DNA of 49,528 bases from JBOGEB01 sp050743125 (GTDB lineage: Bacteria > Actinomycetota > Nitriliruptoria > Euzebyales > Egibacteraceae): NCBI GenBank assembly GCA_050743125.1, contig JBOGEB010000011.1:1-49528 (forward strand), written 5' to 3'. Both the position numbers and the translations under genes were made by a program. Below, piece by piece: positions 16,777 through 24,599 of the stretch. The notes beneath the pieces were generated by a model, which saw only the letters and a list, made by a program, of their open reading frames with translations, made no database searches and was not told the origin of the DNA. Numbering within the stretch: the first letter of the stretch is position 1; each line of letters opens with the position of its first letter.

Positions 16777-18615
16777 TCAGCTACCTGTAGCTGGCCCCAA
16801 ACGTCTGCCCCCCGTCACCGGCGTGTCAACAGCCACGACGATCCACAACTTCGGGGTGCGACACGAACACAGAGGGTTGTGCACGGAAAATACAGAACTG
16901 ACACGATGCTGCGTCGGATGCGGAAATGTGGCCTCCGGAATCGCTCTGCAGGGGCAGGCTTCAAAAGCAGTCCGGTAAGCTGGCTTTTTCTTGGCGGCGA
17001 ACTGATAGCGGTTCAAGCTGAAGAAATAAAGCTGTTGATTGCCGAGGTTGGCGAGGTCCTGTTGCCATGCGTCAGCCTCGCTTCGTTTTATGCCGCCATG
17101 CTCGACGACGAAGTCTGCGATGATCGGAAGGTGAGCGGCGCTGTAGGTGTTCTGGTCGTACTCGGGGTTGAGGAGCACCAGCGCGTCGCGGTGCTCGATG
17201 GCGAACCCGGCGTGGCGGAGGAGTTGGGACAGTCGGCGAGGAAGGGTTGGGTGAGCGAACCTTTCCTTCCAGGCTTCGAGGATCCGTGCCATGCGCTGCT
17301 GATCGGCGGCGTTCCACACAATGGAGTGCCAGTCGGTGTCGAGGATTACGGTGCGCCCCCTCGGCTTCAGGACTCGATGAAGCTCGGCAAGGGCTGTCTC
17401 GACGTCCTCGACGTACTCGTAGACCTGCACGCAGACAGCAGCGTCGAAGGCCTCGTCAGCAAAAGGTAGAGCGGTGGCGTCGCCCTTGAGGAACGTCACG
17501 CGGTCGGCGAGGGGCGAGTCGGCGAGCCGCTGCTCGCTGAGGGCGATCATCGCGTCAGCGATGTCGATCCCGGTCACATGGCCGGTAGGACCTACTGCCT
17601 GCGCCATCTCGGTGACCAGGAGGCCCGGACCGCAGCCGACGTCAAGGATGCGCTCGCCAGGCTTGGGCGCGAGGCGCTTCACCGTACGGCGTCGCTGGTT
17701 GACGATGTCGGGGGTGTTGTAGACGACCTCTAGTCGCCGAGCTGTCTGGTCGTCGAAGACAGATCCGGCGTCGAGCATGTGTGCCCCTTCAGGAGGGCGG
17801 GGTCTCCGGCTCATCCGTCCCCTCACCTCGTAGGTGTCGAAGACGACGACGCTGTCCGCGGCGGGGCGGACGCTCACCACGGCCTCCAACGGCTCGTCGT
17901 CCTCGCCGTAGGTCGCGTGGGTGATCTCGATCACGATGCGGCTCGTGAGCGGGTCGAGGTCGGGATCGGGGCCGAAGGCTTCGAGTTCTTTGGGCGACGC
18001 GAGGCGGGCGCGCATCTCGTTGGACGTGCGCAGGATGCGGTGGCCGGCGTCCTCCAGGACGCGCACGACGCCACCTGCAGGGAACGGTCCTGGCGTCATC
18101 AGGTCGGCGCCCTGGGCGACGGATTCCGGGAAGTAGCCCACGCTCACCTCCGCGATCCGCCCGTCGACGAGCATCTCGCGCTCGCGAGCCCAGACGCGCT
18201 CGGGGGCGTCGGTGCCGAGCAGCGCGGCGACGCGGTCGGGCATCAGGGTCCAGCCGGTGCGGACGGTCCGCTTCTCGACGTCACGGCCTGACATGTCCCC
18301 GCCGAAGACCAGCCCTTTGGCCTGTCGCGCCCGTGCGTAGCGGCGGTTCATGGGCCAGCGATCCGGGCGCTGCGCGCGAGGCACGACCACGGCTCGCAGC
18401 CCAGGCCGAGCTTTGACCAGCCCCTCGGCGACGAGCTGCTGAACGGCCCGAGCGGCGGTCTTGTCGCTCACGCCGTAGCGGGCGCCCAGCTCGGCCGCGC
18501 CGGGCAGCTCGTGCCGCGTGGGCTCGCTCTCGGTGGGCTCGTACTCACCGGCCAGGATCGCGGCTCGGAGCTGCCCGGCGATTTGGTCGTAGACGGTCGG
18601 ACGCTGCAGCGGCAC
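16777..18615 (-). CDS. GntR-UTRA transcriptional regulator fused to a class I SAM-dependent methyltransferase
   Basis: A single 612-residue frame. Residues about 1-80 are a GntR winged helix (PTVYDQIAGQLRAAILAGEY, YGVSDKTAARAVQQLVAEG). About 105-265 form a UTRA ligand-binding domain (MLVDGRIAEVSVGYFPESVA to VVVFDTYEVR). About 285-530 form a Rossmann methyltransferase with SAM motif I ILDVGCGPGLLVTEMAQAVG, motif II-like HVTGIDIADAMIALSEQRLA and DATALPFADEAFDAAVCVQV. The last 65 residues (after AAKKKP) look like read-through of a lost stop. Start is GTG 18615 (no clear ribosome site). An internal ATG at 17778 has AAGGGG about 7 bp upstream, so the methyltransferase may also be made alone. Its substrate is unknown. 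Either a real regulator-enzyme fusion or two genes joined by loss of a stop. Confidence 0.75.
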   Translation of the reverse strand: MPLQRPTVYDQIAGQLRAAILAGEYEPTESEPTRHELPGAAELGARYGVSDKTAARAVQQLVAEGLVKARPGLRAVVVPRAQRPDRWPMNRRYARARQAKGLVFGGDMSGRDVEKRTVRTGWTLMPDRVAALLGTDAPERVWAREREMLVDGRIAEVSVGYFPESVAQGADLMTPGPFPAGGVVRVLEDAGHRILRTSNEMRARLASPKELEAFGPDPDLDPLTSRIVIEITHATYGEDDEPLEAVVSVRPAADSVVVFDTYEVRGRMSRRPRPPEGAHMLDAGSVFDDQTARRLEVVYNTPDIVNQRRRTVKRLAPKPGERILDVGCGPGLLVTEMAQAVGPTGHVTGIDIADAMIALSEQRLADSPLADRVTFLKGDATALPFADEAFDAAVCVQVYEYVEDVETALAELHRVLKPRGRTVILDTDWHSIVWNAADQQRMARILEAWKERFAHPTLPRRLSQLLRHAGFAIEHRDALVLLNPEYDQNTYSAAHLPIIADFVVEHGGIKRSEADAWQQDLANLGNQQLYFFSLNRYQFAAKKKPAYRTAFEACPCRAIPEATFPHPTQHRVSSVFSVHNPLCSCRTPKLWIVVAVDTPVTGGRRLGPATGS

Positions 18616-18739
18616 TGGAGGTCTCGTTCTGACGTCGGGTGGGGTCTCTGCAAGCCCCGATCCTAGGTTCTCGACAGAGCCCCGTGGCCCGCTGCTGCGG
18701 AACGTAGGAACGTGGCACTGTACTTGGCGACCGCCGGTG

Positions 18740-19519
18740 ACAGGTGGCCAATCCGGGAGGATGCCCGATTGAGGAGGCAGGTCGTGGGCTTTGTCCAGCC
18801 AGTCCGTTGGTCGGCTTGGGGCGCGTCGGTGAGGAGGAGCATGAGCTGCTGTTGCTCGCAGGCCATCGGCTGGTGCAGTGGGCGGAGGGGATCGCTCATC
18901 ATGCGGGCGACCGGTTCCAGCCGGAGGGCATCCGGTGGAACCGCACCCCGGCGGACGACCCTGCGGAGAGCGTCCGCGGTGGGCCTGCTACGCATCGAGG
19001 GTTTGGTCGTGACCGAGCACGGACTCGGGTCGTTCGTGCGGGCGCGTCGCCCGCTGCGCCGGCTGGGCTCCCCCCGACACTTCCAGGCGGACGAGGGCGG
19101 GGATGCGGACGGCCGGCTGCTCGGCGTCGAGGTCACCGCCCCGCCTGCCGAGGTGGCCGAACGGCTGGGGCTGGCCCCGGACGAGCTGGCGCTGGTCCGC
19201 CGACACCTGCTTCTGTTCAAAGGCGAGCCGGCGGGGCTGGTGGACCGCTACCTCCCTCTCCGCGTCGCGCAACCTGCCAGTGCCGGCCAGGCCGAGCGGA
19301 TCGCAGGCGCCGCGCCCGCCGAGTGCGAGCGTGTGGTCGAGGAGCTGACCTTGCGGATGCCCACCCCCGAGGAAGCGCGCCGGTTGGGGATGAGCGCCGG
19401 CGCGCCGGTCGTGCGGGTGCTGGCACCTGTTACGACGGCGCGGGAAGCGTGCTGGAGGTCGCCGATTTCCTGTTGGCGGGGGATCGGCACGTCCTCGTGT
19501 ACGAGGTACCAGCGCACTA
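18740..19519 (+). pseudogene. GntR/UTRA (KorSA-like) regulator, degenerate
   Basis: The central frame reads RIEGLVVTEHGLGSFVRARR (end of a GntR winged helix), then RLLGVEVTAPPAEVAERLGL, ALVRRHLLLFKGEPAGLVDR and VVEELTLRMPTPEEARRL (UTRA domain). A frameshift near 19425 moves the rest (SVLEVADFLLAGDRHVLVYE) into the next frame, stopping at 19519. The N-terminal helix-turn-helix part is disrupted by an earlier shift near 18970. Upstream, EEEHELLLLAGHRLVQWAEG is from something I do not recognise. Position just upstream of the AICE small gene at 19618 fits the KorSA-type arrangement. Non-functional as read. Confidence 0.75.
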
Positions 19520-19571
19520 GCTCATCGGTACGAGGGTTTGACAGACGGGTCCGTCCTCCTTATTTCTCATT

Positions 19572-19596
19572 GGTACAGGGGTACGTACCTCGTACC
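19572..19596. promoter_or_regulatory. Palindromic candidate operator of the GntR regulator
   Basis: An imperfect 25-bp palindrome with half-site GGTACAGGGGTACG and mirrored TACCTCGTACC. A similar half-site, GGTACGAGG, occurs near 19527. It lies between the GntR remnant and the gene at 19618, which carries a GAGGAGG ribosome site. Placement and symmetry fit an autoregulatory KorSA-type operator; binding is inferred. Confidence 0.55.
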
Positions 19597-20053
19597 TATT
19601 GAGTTGAGGAGGCTGTCGTGAAGCTGAGGGTAGACACGGCAGAGCTGACGTTCCTGGTGGTGGCGGCTCCGCAGCCGGTGCGCGACTACGAGTCGGGCCG
19701 GGTGAAGCTGGAGGACGGCGTGCCGCTGTTCGTCTTTACGACGAAGCACGGCACGCCGATCGAGCCGCGCAACCTGCTGCGGCACTTCCAAGCCGTCTGC
19801 GAGCGGCTCGGGCTACCGAAGCTGCGGTTCCACGATATCCGGCACACGTGCGCCTCGCTGCTGCTCGCCCAAGGCGTGGAGCTGCCCGTGCTCAAGGAGA
19901 CGCTGGGCCGTGCGGCGATCCAGGCGACGATGCTCTCTACGCAGGTCATGCCGATGCTTCAGCGCAAGGACCGGATGGATGACCTTCTTGGCTGTCAGGA
20001 TGGCTGTCAAGGCGACCAAGACGACGGCGATGGCGCGGCCCAGAAACCACAAA

Positions 20054-20073
20054 AGCCGCTGTGGCCAGCGGCT
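20054..20073 (-). terminator. Rho-independent terminator after the tRNA cluster
   Basis: Read on the minus strand: stem AGCCGCTG, loop GCCA, stem CAGCGGCT, then TTTTG. It lies 8 bp beyond the 3' end of tRNA-Phe, so it ends the Lys-Asp-Phe tRNA transcript. Confidence 0.85.
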
Positions 20074-20081
20074 TCGCGAGG

Positions 20082-20155
20082 TGGTCAGGGGCGGGATCGA
20101 ACCGCCGACCTCGCGATTTTCAGTCGCGCGCTCGTACCAACTGAGCTACCTGACC
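20082..20155 (-). tRNA. tRNA-Phe (GAA)
   Basis: Cloverleaf readable on the minus strand: acceptor GGTCAGG/CCTGACC, D-arm AGCTCAGTTGGTA, anticodon stem CGCGA/TCGCG around loop CTGAAAA (anticodon GAA), T-arm GGCGGTTCGATCCCGCC. No CCA is encoded. Third in the Lys-Asp-Phe cluster. Its 3' 42 nt recur at 12194-12235, marking it as the integration site of the island. Confidence 0.96.
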
Positions 20156-20162
20156 GAGAAAG

Positions 20163-20237
20163 CGGAGCTGACGGGATTTGAACCCGCGACCTTCACCTTG
20201 ACAGGGTGACGAGCACTCCTAGCTGCTCCACAGCTCC
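20163..20237 (-). tRNA. tRNA-Asp (GTC)
   Basis: Minus strand: acceptor GGAGCTG/CAGCTCC with discriminator G, anticodon stem TCACC/GGTGA around loop CTGTCAA (anticodon GTC), T-arm CGCGGGTTCAAATCCCGTC. Lies 7 bp upstream of tRNA-Phe in the same transcript. Confidence 0.95.
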
Positions 20238-20281
20238 TCATAGAGATACAACTTGGGCCGATCCTACGAGGCCTACCTGGG

Positions 20282-20353
20282 TAGGCCGTGCAGGACTCGA
20301 ACCCGCTCCGCCGGATTAAAAGTCCGGAGCTCTACCCGTTGAGCTAACGGCCC
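20282..20353 (-). tRNA. tRNA-Lys (TTT)
   Basis: Minus strand: acceptor GGGCCGT/ACGGCCT, D-arm AGCTCAACGGGTAGAGCT, anticodon stem CCGGA/TCCGG around loop CTTTTAA (anticodon TTT), T-arm GCGGGTTCGAGTCCTG. First gene of the three-tRNA cluster. Confidence 0.94.
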
Positions 20354-20448
20354 ATGCGCCGGAGGGTGGGCCGTACAGCAGGCCCCCTTCGCGGCGAAGC
20401 GCCTGGAAGTGTAGCCGTCTGCGGCGGCGGCCGTCTACCTGAAGACGG

Positions 20449-20877
20449 TCAGGGGGCGTCAGGTCCACCCGCGCAGTCGGCGCAGGCACCGTGCACGACC
20501 AGGTCGACGCGCTCGGAGACGAAGCCGTGGTCGGTCAAGAGGTGCTCGCGAGTCCGCTGGACGAGGTCGCTGGGGTGGTGGTGGATGACCTTGCCGCAGA
20601 TCCGGCAGACGAGATGGAACTCGTCGTCGGGGTGAGTGACCTCCCAGTGACCCTTCCCGTCCCCGATGTGCACCGACTTCGCGAGCCCCAGCTCCTCGAG
20701 CAGGGTGAGGGTCCGGTAGACGCTCGCGACGTTGAAGTCGGGGACGGTCTTGGAGACCTCTCCGTGGATCTCCTCGGCTGTGAGGTGCGCCGTCGCACGA
20801 CGGAGCGCGTCCCACACGAGCTGGCGTTGGGGAGTCAGGCGGTAGCCCTGGGTGCGTAGGCGGTGAGCGACATCCAC
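20449..20877 (-). CDS. Fur family metalloregulator
   Basis: A 142-residue Fur-superfamily repressor. The N-terminal winged helix reads LRTQGYRLTPQRQLVWDALR and NVASVYRTLTLLEELGLAKS. The C-terminal dimerisation domain has metal ligands in GHWEVTHPDDEFHLVCRICG and GKVIHHHPS, with Cys pairs CRIC and CADC for the structural zinc. Which metal or signal it senses (iron, zinc, peroxide) cannot be told by eye. The start is GTG 20877. It is divergent from mshD with only 29 bp between the two start codons, so both promoters overlap. Confidence 0.93.
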   Translation of the reverse strand: MDVAHRLRTQGYRLTPQRQLVWDALRRATAHLTAEEIHGEVSKTVPDFNVASVYRTLTLLEELGLAKSVHIGDGKGHWEVTHPDDEFHLVCRICGKVIHHHPSDLVQRTREHLLTDHGFVSERVDLVVHGACADCAGGPDAP

Positions 20878-20906
20878 GGACTCATCATGCCCGTTACCCT
20901 TGGCAA

Positions 20907-21881
20907 ATGCACGAAATCGAGCTGCGCACCCGCCTGGATCAGGTGGTCCTGGAGGAGATTCTCGAGCTGATCGAGGCTGCCACCCGCATTGAAGGGCACC
21001 GTCCGGTGGGCGAGCATAAGTACGCTCACCTCAAGGTCGGAGCCCGCAGCTGGATCGGGGTGATGGCCTACGAGCACGGTCGGCTGGTCGGCTACGCCCA
21101 CACCCGCTGGAACGCCGTGGACGATCGACCGCGGGTAGCGGTCGAGGTGGTCGTGCATCCGGACTGGTACGGCTCGCACGTCGCCCGTGCGCTGTTGGAG
21201 GAGACCCGCGCTGTCCTCGCGCGCGCTGGCGGCGGACTCCTCTACCTGTGGGTCCACCATGTCGAGGACGCGCGCGCGACGCTCGCCGTGGAGCTCGGGT
21301 TCGAGATCCAGCGCGAGCTCGCGTTCATGACTCGCCCACTCCGGACGCGCCGCCAGGACGTGCCGTTTCCCGAGGGCGTCGTGGTCCGCGGCTACCGTGA
21401 GGGCCTCGATGACGAGGAGTTCCTGCGCGTGAACAACGCCGCGTTCGACAACCATCCGGAGAACGGCGGGTGGGGTGTGGCCGAGTTCGCGGAACGGCGC
21501 GGTCGCGACTGGTTCGACCCGGAGGGCCTGCTTATGGCCTGGCGGGACGACGAGCTGCTCGGGTTTCACTGGACGAAGTGGCACGCCCACGAGACCGACA
21601 AGATCCCCGCACACGAACCGGTCGGCGAGGTCTACGTCCTGGCCGTCCACCCGTCTGCCCAGGGCATCGGCCTGGGTCGCTCGCTGCTCGCCGCTGGCCT
21701 TGCGTACCTTTACGACCGGCGCTGCGCCGAGGCCGTCCTCTACGTGGACTGCGCGAGCGTCGGCGCGGTCGCCCTCTACGAGTCCGAGGGGTTCACGACT
21801 GCCTACCGGGAGGTCTGCTACCAGGACTGGGTCGAGCCGGTGGGGACCCTCCCGGCCGCGGACCTGCTCCGCCCGGCGTAG
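20907..21881 (+). CDS. mshD: Mycothiol synthase (double GNAT acetyltransferase)
   Basis: Acetylates the cysteinyl amine of Cys-GlcN-Ins to make mycothiol, the actinobacterial low-molecular-weight thiol. The 324-residue protein has two GNAT domains: a diverged N-terminal one (VAVEVVVHPDWYGSHVARAL) and a C-terminal active one with GEVYVLAVHPSAQGIGLGRS, the acetyl-CoA pyrophosphate loop, preceded by ELLGFHWTKWH and followed by LYVDCASVGAVALYESEGF. These are MshD family marks. ATG at 20907 has no ribosome site and a TACCCT box 7 bp upstream, so a leaderless mRNA is plausible. The position next to Fur suggests, but does not show, co-control with metal or redox status. Confidence 0.88.
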   Translation: MHEIELRTRLDQVVLEEILELIEAATRIEGHRPVGEHKYAHLKVGARSWIGVMAYEHGRLVGYAHTRWNAVDDRPRVAVEVVVHPDWYGSHVARALLEETRAVLARAGGGLLYLWVHHVEDARATLAVELGFEIQRELAFMTRPLRTRRQDVPFPEGVVVRGYREGLDDEEFLRVNNAAFDNHPENGGWGVAEFAERRGRDWFDPEGLLMAWRDDELLGFHWTKWHAHETDKIPAHEPVGEVYVLAVHPSAQGIGLGRSLLAAGLAYLYDRRCAEAVLYVDCASVGAVALYESEGFTTAYREVCYQDWVEPVGTLPAADLLRPA

Positions 21882-21935
21882 GGCCGGGGTGGGTCGCTGG
21901 ATCGACGCGTGCCGCGCCAATTCAGCACGCAGCGC

Positions 21936-23150
21936 CTAGAACACGACCGGGAACGCGCGCAGGCCGCGGAGGATGATGCCGGACCGCCACTCCAGCTGGT
22001 CCAGCGGCACCGCCGGGCGCAGCGATGGGAGGCGGCGGAGCAGCGTGCCGATGGCGATCTGGCCCTCGATGCGTGCGAGCGGCGCGCCGAGGCAGAAGTG
22101 GATGCCCTTGCCGAAGGCGAGGTGGCGGTTGTCGGCCCGTGTGATGTCGAGCCGGTCGGCATCGACGAACCGGCCCGCGTCGCGGTTCACCGAGGCCAGG
22201 ACGACGAGCACGATCTCACCCTTGGGGATCGTCGCGCCGCTCACCTCGACGTCGGCGCTCGCGTAGCGGAACGTCGAGGTCTCCACCGGGCCGTCGTAGC
22301 GCAGGAGCTCCTCGACCGCGGGCACGATCAAGCCGGGGTCATCCTGGAGCATGCGGAGCTGGTCGGGATGACGGAGCAGGGCGAGCATCCCGTTGCCGAT
22401 CAGGTTGACGGTGGTCTCGTGTCCGGCGACGAGCAGCAGCAAGACCATCGCGACCAGCTCGTCCTCGGTGAGGGCTTCACCCTCCTCCTCGGCCAGGATC
22501 AGCCCGCTGACGAGATCGTCCTGGGGATCGGCCCGCTTGTCCTCGAGCAGCACCCGGAGGTAGGCGCTGAAGGCCCCCATGGCTGCCCGCCTCCGCTCCG
22601 AGAACCACTCGCCGTCGCGGACGAACTCAACCCCGACGGCGGCGTGGGACCACTCCCGGAAGCGGTCCCGATCCTCTAACGGCACCCCGAGCAGCTCAGT
22701 GATGACGATGATCGGCAGCGGGAACGCATAGTCGTCGACGAGGTCCATCGCCCGCTGGTGTGCCACGGCGTCGAGCAGCTCGTCGGCGATCTGCTGGACG
22801 TGGGGTCGGAGCTGCTCGACCAGGCGAGGAGTGAACGCCTTGTGGACCAGGGCGCGCAACCGCGTGTGGTGGGGAGGGTCGGAGGAGAGCATGTGCTCCA
22901 TGAGCGGCCTGAACTCATCAGGAATGTGCGGCAGTTGCTCGGGTGTGAGCGCGTTCCGCATGTTCTTGACCAGGCGGGGGTCCCGGAGTGCCCGCTCGGC
23001 GTCGGCGTACCGCGTGATCAGCCACAGGCCACGGCCGTCCGGCAGCGTGATCCGGTGGACCGGCCGCTCGCTGCGCAGATGCGCGTAGATCGGATACGGG
23101 TTGGGTTTCGCGGCGTGGCCGAAAGGATCGGTCAGCGCTGACTGCGTCAT
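21936..23150 (-). CDS. Cytochrome P450
   Basis: Class I bacterial P450, 404 residues, haem-thiolate monooxygenase needing a ferredoxin/reductase pair not found here. Seen: I-helix oxygen-activation motif AGHETTVNLIGNGMLALL, K-helix ELLRY (ExxR), and the haem-binding loop AFGKGIHFCLGAPLARIEG with the axial Cys. The N-terminus (DPFGHAAKPNPYPIYAHLRS) is typical of soluble CYP107-like enzymes. Substrate unknown. It is divergent from a TetR regulator, with a palindrome between the starts, so TetR control is likely. Confidence 0.95.
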   Translation of the reverse strand: MTQSALTDPFGHAAKPNPYPIYAHLRSERPVHRITLPDGRGLWLITRYADAERALRDPRLVKNMRNALTPEQLPHIPDEFRPLMEHMLSSDPPHHTRLRALVHKAFTPRLVEQLRPHVQQIADELLDAVAHQRAMDLVDDYAFPLPIIVITELLGVPLEDRDRFREWSHAAVGVEFVRDGEWFSERRRAAMGAFSAYLRVLLEDKRADPQDDLVSGLILAEEEGEALTEDELVAMVLLLLVAGHETTVNLIGNGMLALLRHPDQLRMLQDDPGLIVPAVEELLRYDGPVETSTFRYASADVEVSGATIPKGEIVLVVLASVNRDAGRFVDADRLDITRADNRHLAFGKGIHFCLGAPLARIEGQIAIGTLLRRLPSLRPAVPLDQLEWRSGIILRGLRAFPVVF

Positions 23151-23181
23151 TGGGGCCTCCCGCCGAGTTGTTCATGATTCG

Positions 23182-23200
23182 ATACGAAACGGTCTCGTAT
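23182..23200. promoter_or_regulatory. Palindromic operator between P450 and TetR genes
   Basis: ATACGAAACGGTCTCGTAT: two 9-bp arms with one mismatch around a central G. It lies between the divergent starts at 23150 and 23236, the classic place for a TetR operator controlling both directions. Binding is inferred from position and symmetry. Confidence 0.75.
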
Positions 23201-23235
23201 AGTACGAGGAAGTTTAGCGCTTAGTATGGCCTGAC

Positions 23236-23844
23236 GTGAGCGCCTCAACCGACGTCCCGAGCCGGCCGCCTGGGCGACCGCGCAGCGCCCAGTCCCACCA
23301 GGCCATCCTTGACGCCACCCTCGAGTTGCTCGCCGAGTCCGGGTTCCAGGGGACCAGCGTCGAGGCGATCGCCGCCCGTGCGGGGGTCGGCAAGGCCACG
23401 ATCTACCGGCGCTGGCAGTCGAAGGAGGAGCTCGTGGCCGACGCGCTCGAGCAACTCAAGCCCGATTCCCGGATGCCCGACACCGGCGACCTGTGGCGGG
23501 ACGTCCACACGCTCATCGAGCGCGCGGTGACCGTCGACGAGGCCGTGACCCGGCAGATCATGGCTCTGATCATCGGGTCACGTGAGCACAACCCCGAGTT
23601 CCTCGACATCTACTGGTCCAACTGCGTGGCCCCGCGGCGCGCCGCCATCGCCGAGCGCCTCGAGCGCGCCAAGGCCGCCGGGGAGATTCGGGCGGACATC
23701 GACGCGGACATCGCCATGGACCTCGTGATCGGCGCCGCGCTCTACCGCGTGCTGCTGAAGCCGCCGCCCGAGCCGTTCGGGGTTTACATCCGACGCGCGT
23801 TCGAGACCCTCTGGCACGGCATCAAGAGCCGCCCCGAATCCTAA
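23236..23844 (+). CDS. TetR family transcriptional regulator
   Basis: A 202-residue TetR repressor: the N-terminal DNA-binding domain reads RSAQSHQAILDATLELLAES, then GFQGTSVEAIAARAGVGKAT and IYRRWQSKEELVADALEQ. The rest is an alpha-helical ligand domain of the TetR_C type ending FETLWHGIKSRPES. GTG at 23236 is the only good start. Divergent from the P450 gene across a palindromic operator, so it probably represses both, relieved by a P450 substrate or product. It ends 3 bp before the convergent response-regulator gene. Confidence 0.93.
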   Translation: MSASTDVPSRPPGRPRSAQSHQAILDATLELLAESGFQGTSVEAIAARAGVGKATIYRRWQSKEELVADALEQLKPDSRMPDTGDLWRDVHTLIERAVTVDEAVTRQIMALIIGSREHNPEFLDIYWSNCVAPRRAAIAERLERAKAAGEIRADIDADIAMDLVIGAALYRVLLKPPPEPFGVYIRRAFETLWHGIKSRPES

Positions 23845-23847
23845 ACC

Positions 23848-24534
23848 TCAGTCCTCCTCGTCCGAAGGGCTCGGGCCGTGCGGATCGAGCTTGTAGCCCA
23901 CCCCGCGGATCGTGCCGATCAGCGACTCGTACTCGAGCCCGAGCTTGGCCCGCAGCCGGCGGATGTGGACATCGACGGTACGGGTGCCGCCGTAGTAGTC
24001 GTAGCCCCACACCTGCTGGAGCAGCTGGCCGCGGGTGAACACCCGCCCCGGGTTCGCGGCGAGGTATTTGAGCAGCTCGAACTCCCGGTACGTGAGGTCG
24101 AGGGGCTGACCACGCAGGCGGACGACGTAGGTGTCCTCGTCGATCTGGAGCTCCCCGACGCTTGCCATGCGCCCCTCGCGGCTGTGGCCGGCGCGCTCCA
24201 CGGCGAGACGCAGCCGGGTCTCGACCTCGGTGGGCGGCGTGCGGGGAAGGATCCAGTCGTCGAACCCCCAGCTTGTCTTCAGCACCGTGAGCCACCCCTC
24301 GCTCACTACGAGCAGGATCGGCCGCGAGGTTGAGGCCGCCGAGACCGCCCGGCAGGTGTGCGAGGCGGCCGAAAGGTCCGCGGTCGCGTCGATCACGATC
24401 ACGTCGACATCGGCGACGCTGGTGATCGACTCCGGAGCCAGCGGGGCGGTGGCGAGCGTGTGGTCGAGGAACTCGAAGGCGGGGAGCAGGGCCTTCGCGC
24501 CGCCGGGGGCATCCGAGAGGACGAGCAGCCGCAC
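23848..24534 (-). CDS. GlnR-like (OmpR/PhoB family) orphan response regulator
   Basis: 228 residues. The C-terminal winged helix is highly conserved (LDLTYREFELLKYLAANPGR, VFTRGQLLQQVWGYDYYGGT, RTVDVHIRRLRAKLG) and closest to actinobacterial GlnR/MtrA types. The receiver domain is atypical: an Asp remains in DVIVIDATADL, but the acidic pair near the N-terminus and the usual Lys are not evident, as in GlnR, which works without a partner kinase. No kinase gene is adjacent. Start is GTG 24534 with AAGGAG 7 bp upstream. The leader contains a duplicated hairpin/ribosome-site unit (24541-24592). A role in nitrogen control is a guess from similarity. Confidence 0.85.
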   Translation of the reverse strand: MRLLVLSDAPGGAKALLPAFEFLDHTLATAPLAPESITSVADVDVIVIDATADLSAASHTCRAVSAASTSRPILLVVSEGWLTVLKTSWGFDDWILPRTPPTEVETRLRLAVERAGHSREGRMASVGELQIDEDTYVVRLRGQPLDLTYREFELLKYLAANPGRVFTRGQLLQQVWGYDYYGGTRTVDVHIRRLRAKLGLEYESLIGTIRGVGYKLDPHGPSPSDEED

Positions 24535-24540
24535 GTTCTT

Positions 24541-24592
24541 CTCCTTTCTCGGGGCCTCCCCGGACCCCTCCTTTCTCGGGGCCTCCCCGGAC
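24541..24592 (-). repeat. Tandem 25-bp units carrying a hairpin and ribosome-site sequence
   Basis: CTCCTTTCTCGGGGCCTCCC plus CGGAC occurs at 24541-24565 and again at 24568-24592. On the minus strand each unit is a CGGGGAGGCCCCG hairpin followed by GAGAAAGGAG; the promoter-distal copy supplies the ribosome site of the response regulator. Duplicating a hairpin plus ribosome site may tune translation. Confidence 0.75.
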
Positions 24593-24599
24593 TCCTGCG

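Larger units (their letters stand above)
19618..20181 (+). pseudogene. Chimera: AICE small protein N-terminus fused to integrase C-terminus
   Basis: Starts with GTG after a strong GAGGAGG site. The first 37 residues (MKLRVDTAELTFLVVAAPQP, then RDYESGRVKLEDGVPLF) match the conserved small protein of pSAM2-like elements that follows the GntR regulator. From about 19730 the frame switches to tyrosine recombinase (TTKHGTPIEPRNLLRHFQAV, KLRFHDIRHTCASLLLAQGV), lacking the first catalytic Arg box. A deletion evidently removed the replication and transfer genes and joined the ends. The frame runs antisense through the tRNA-Phe gene and stops at 20181 in tRNA-Asp. Expressed or not, it cannot be a complete recombinase. 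Confidence 0.8.
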
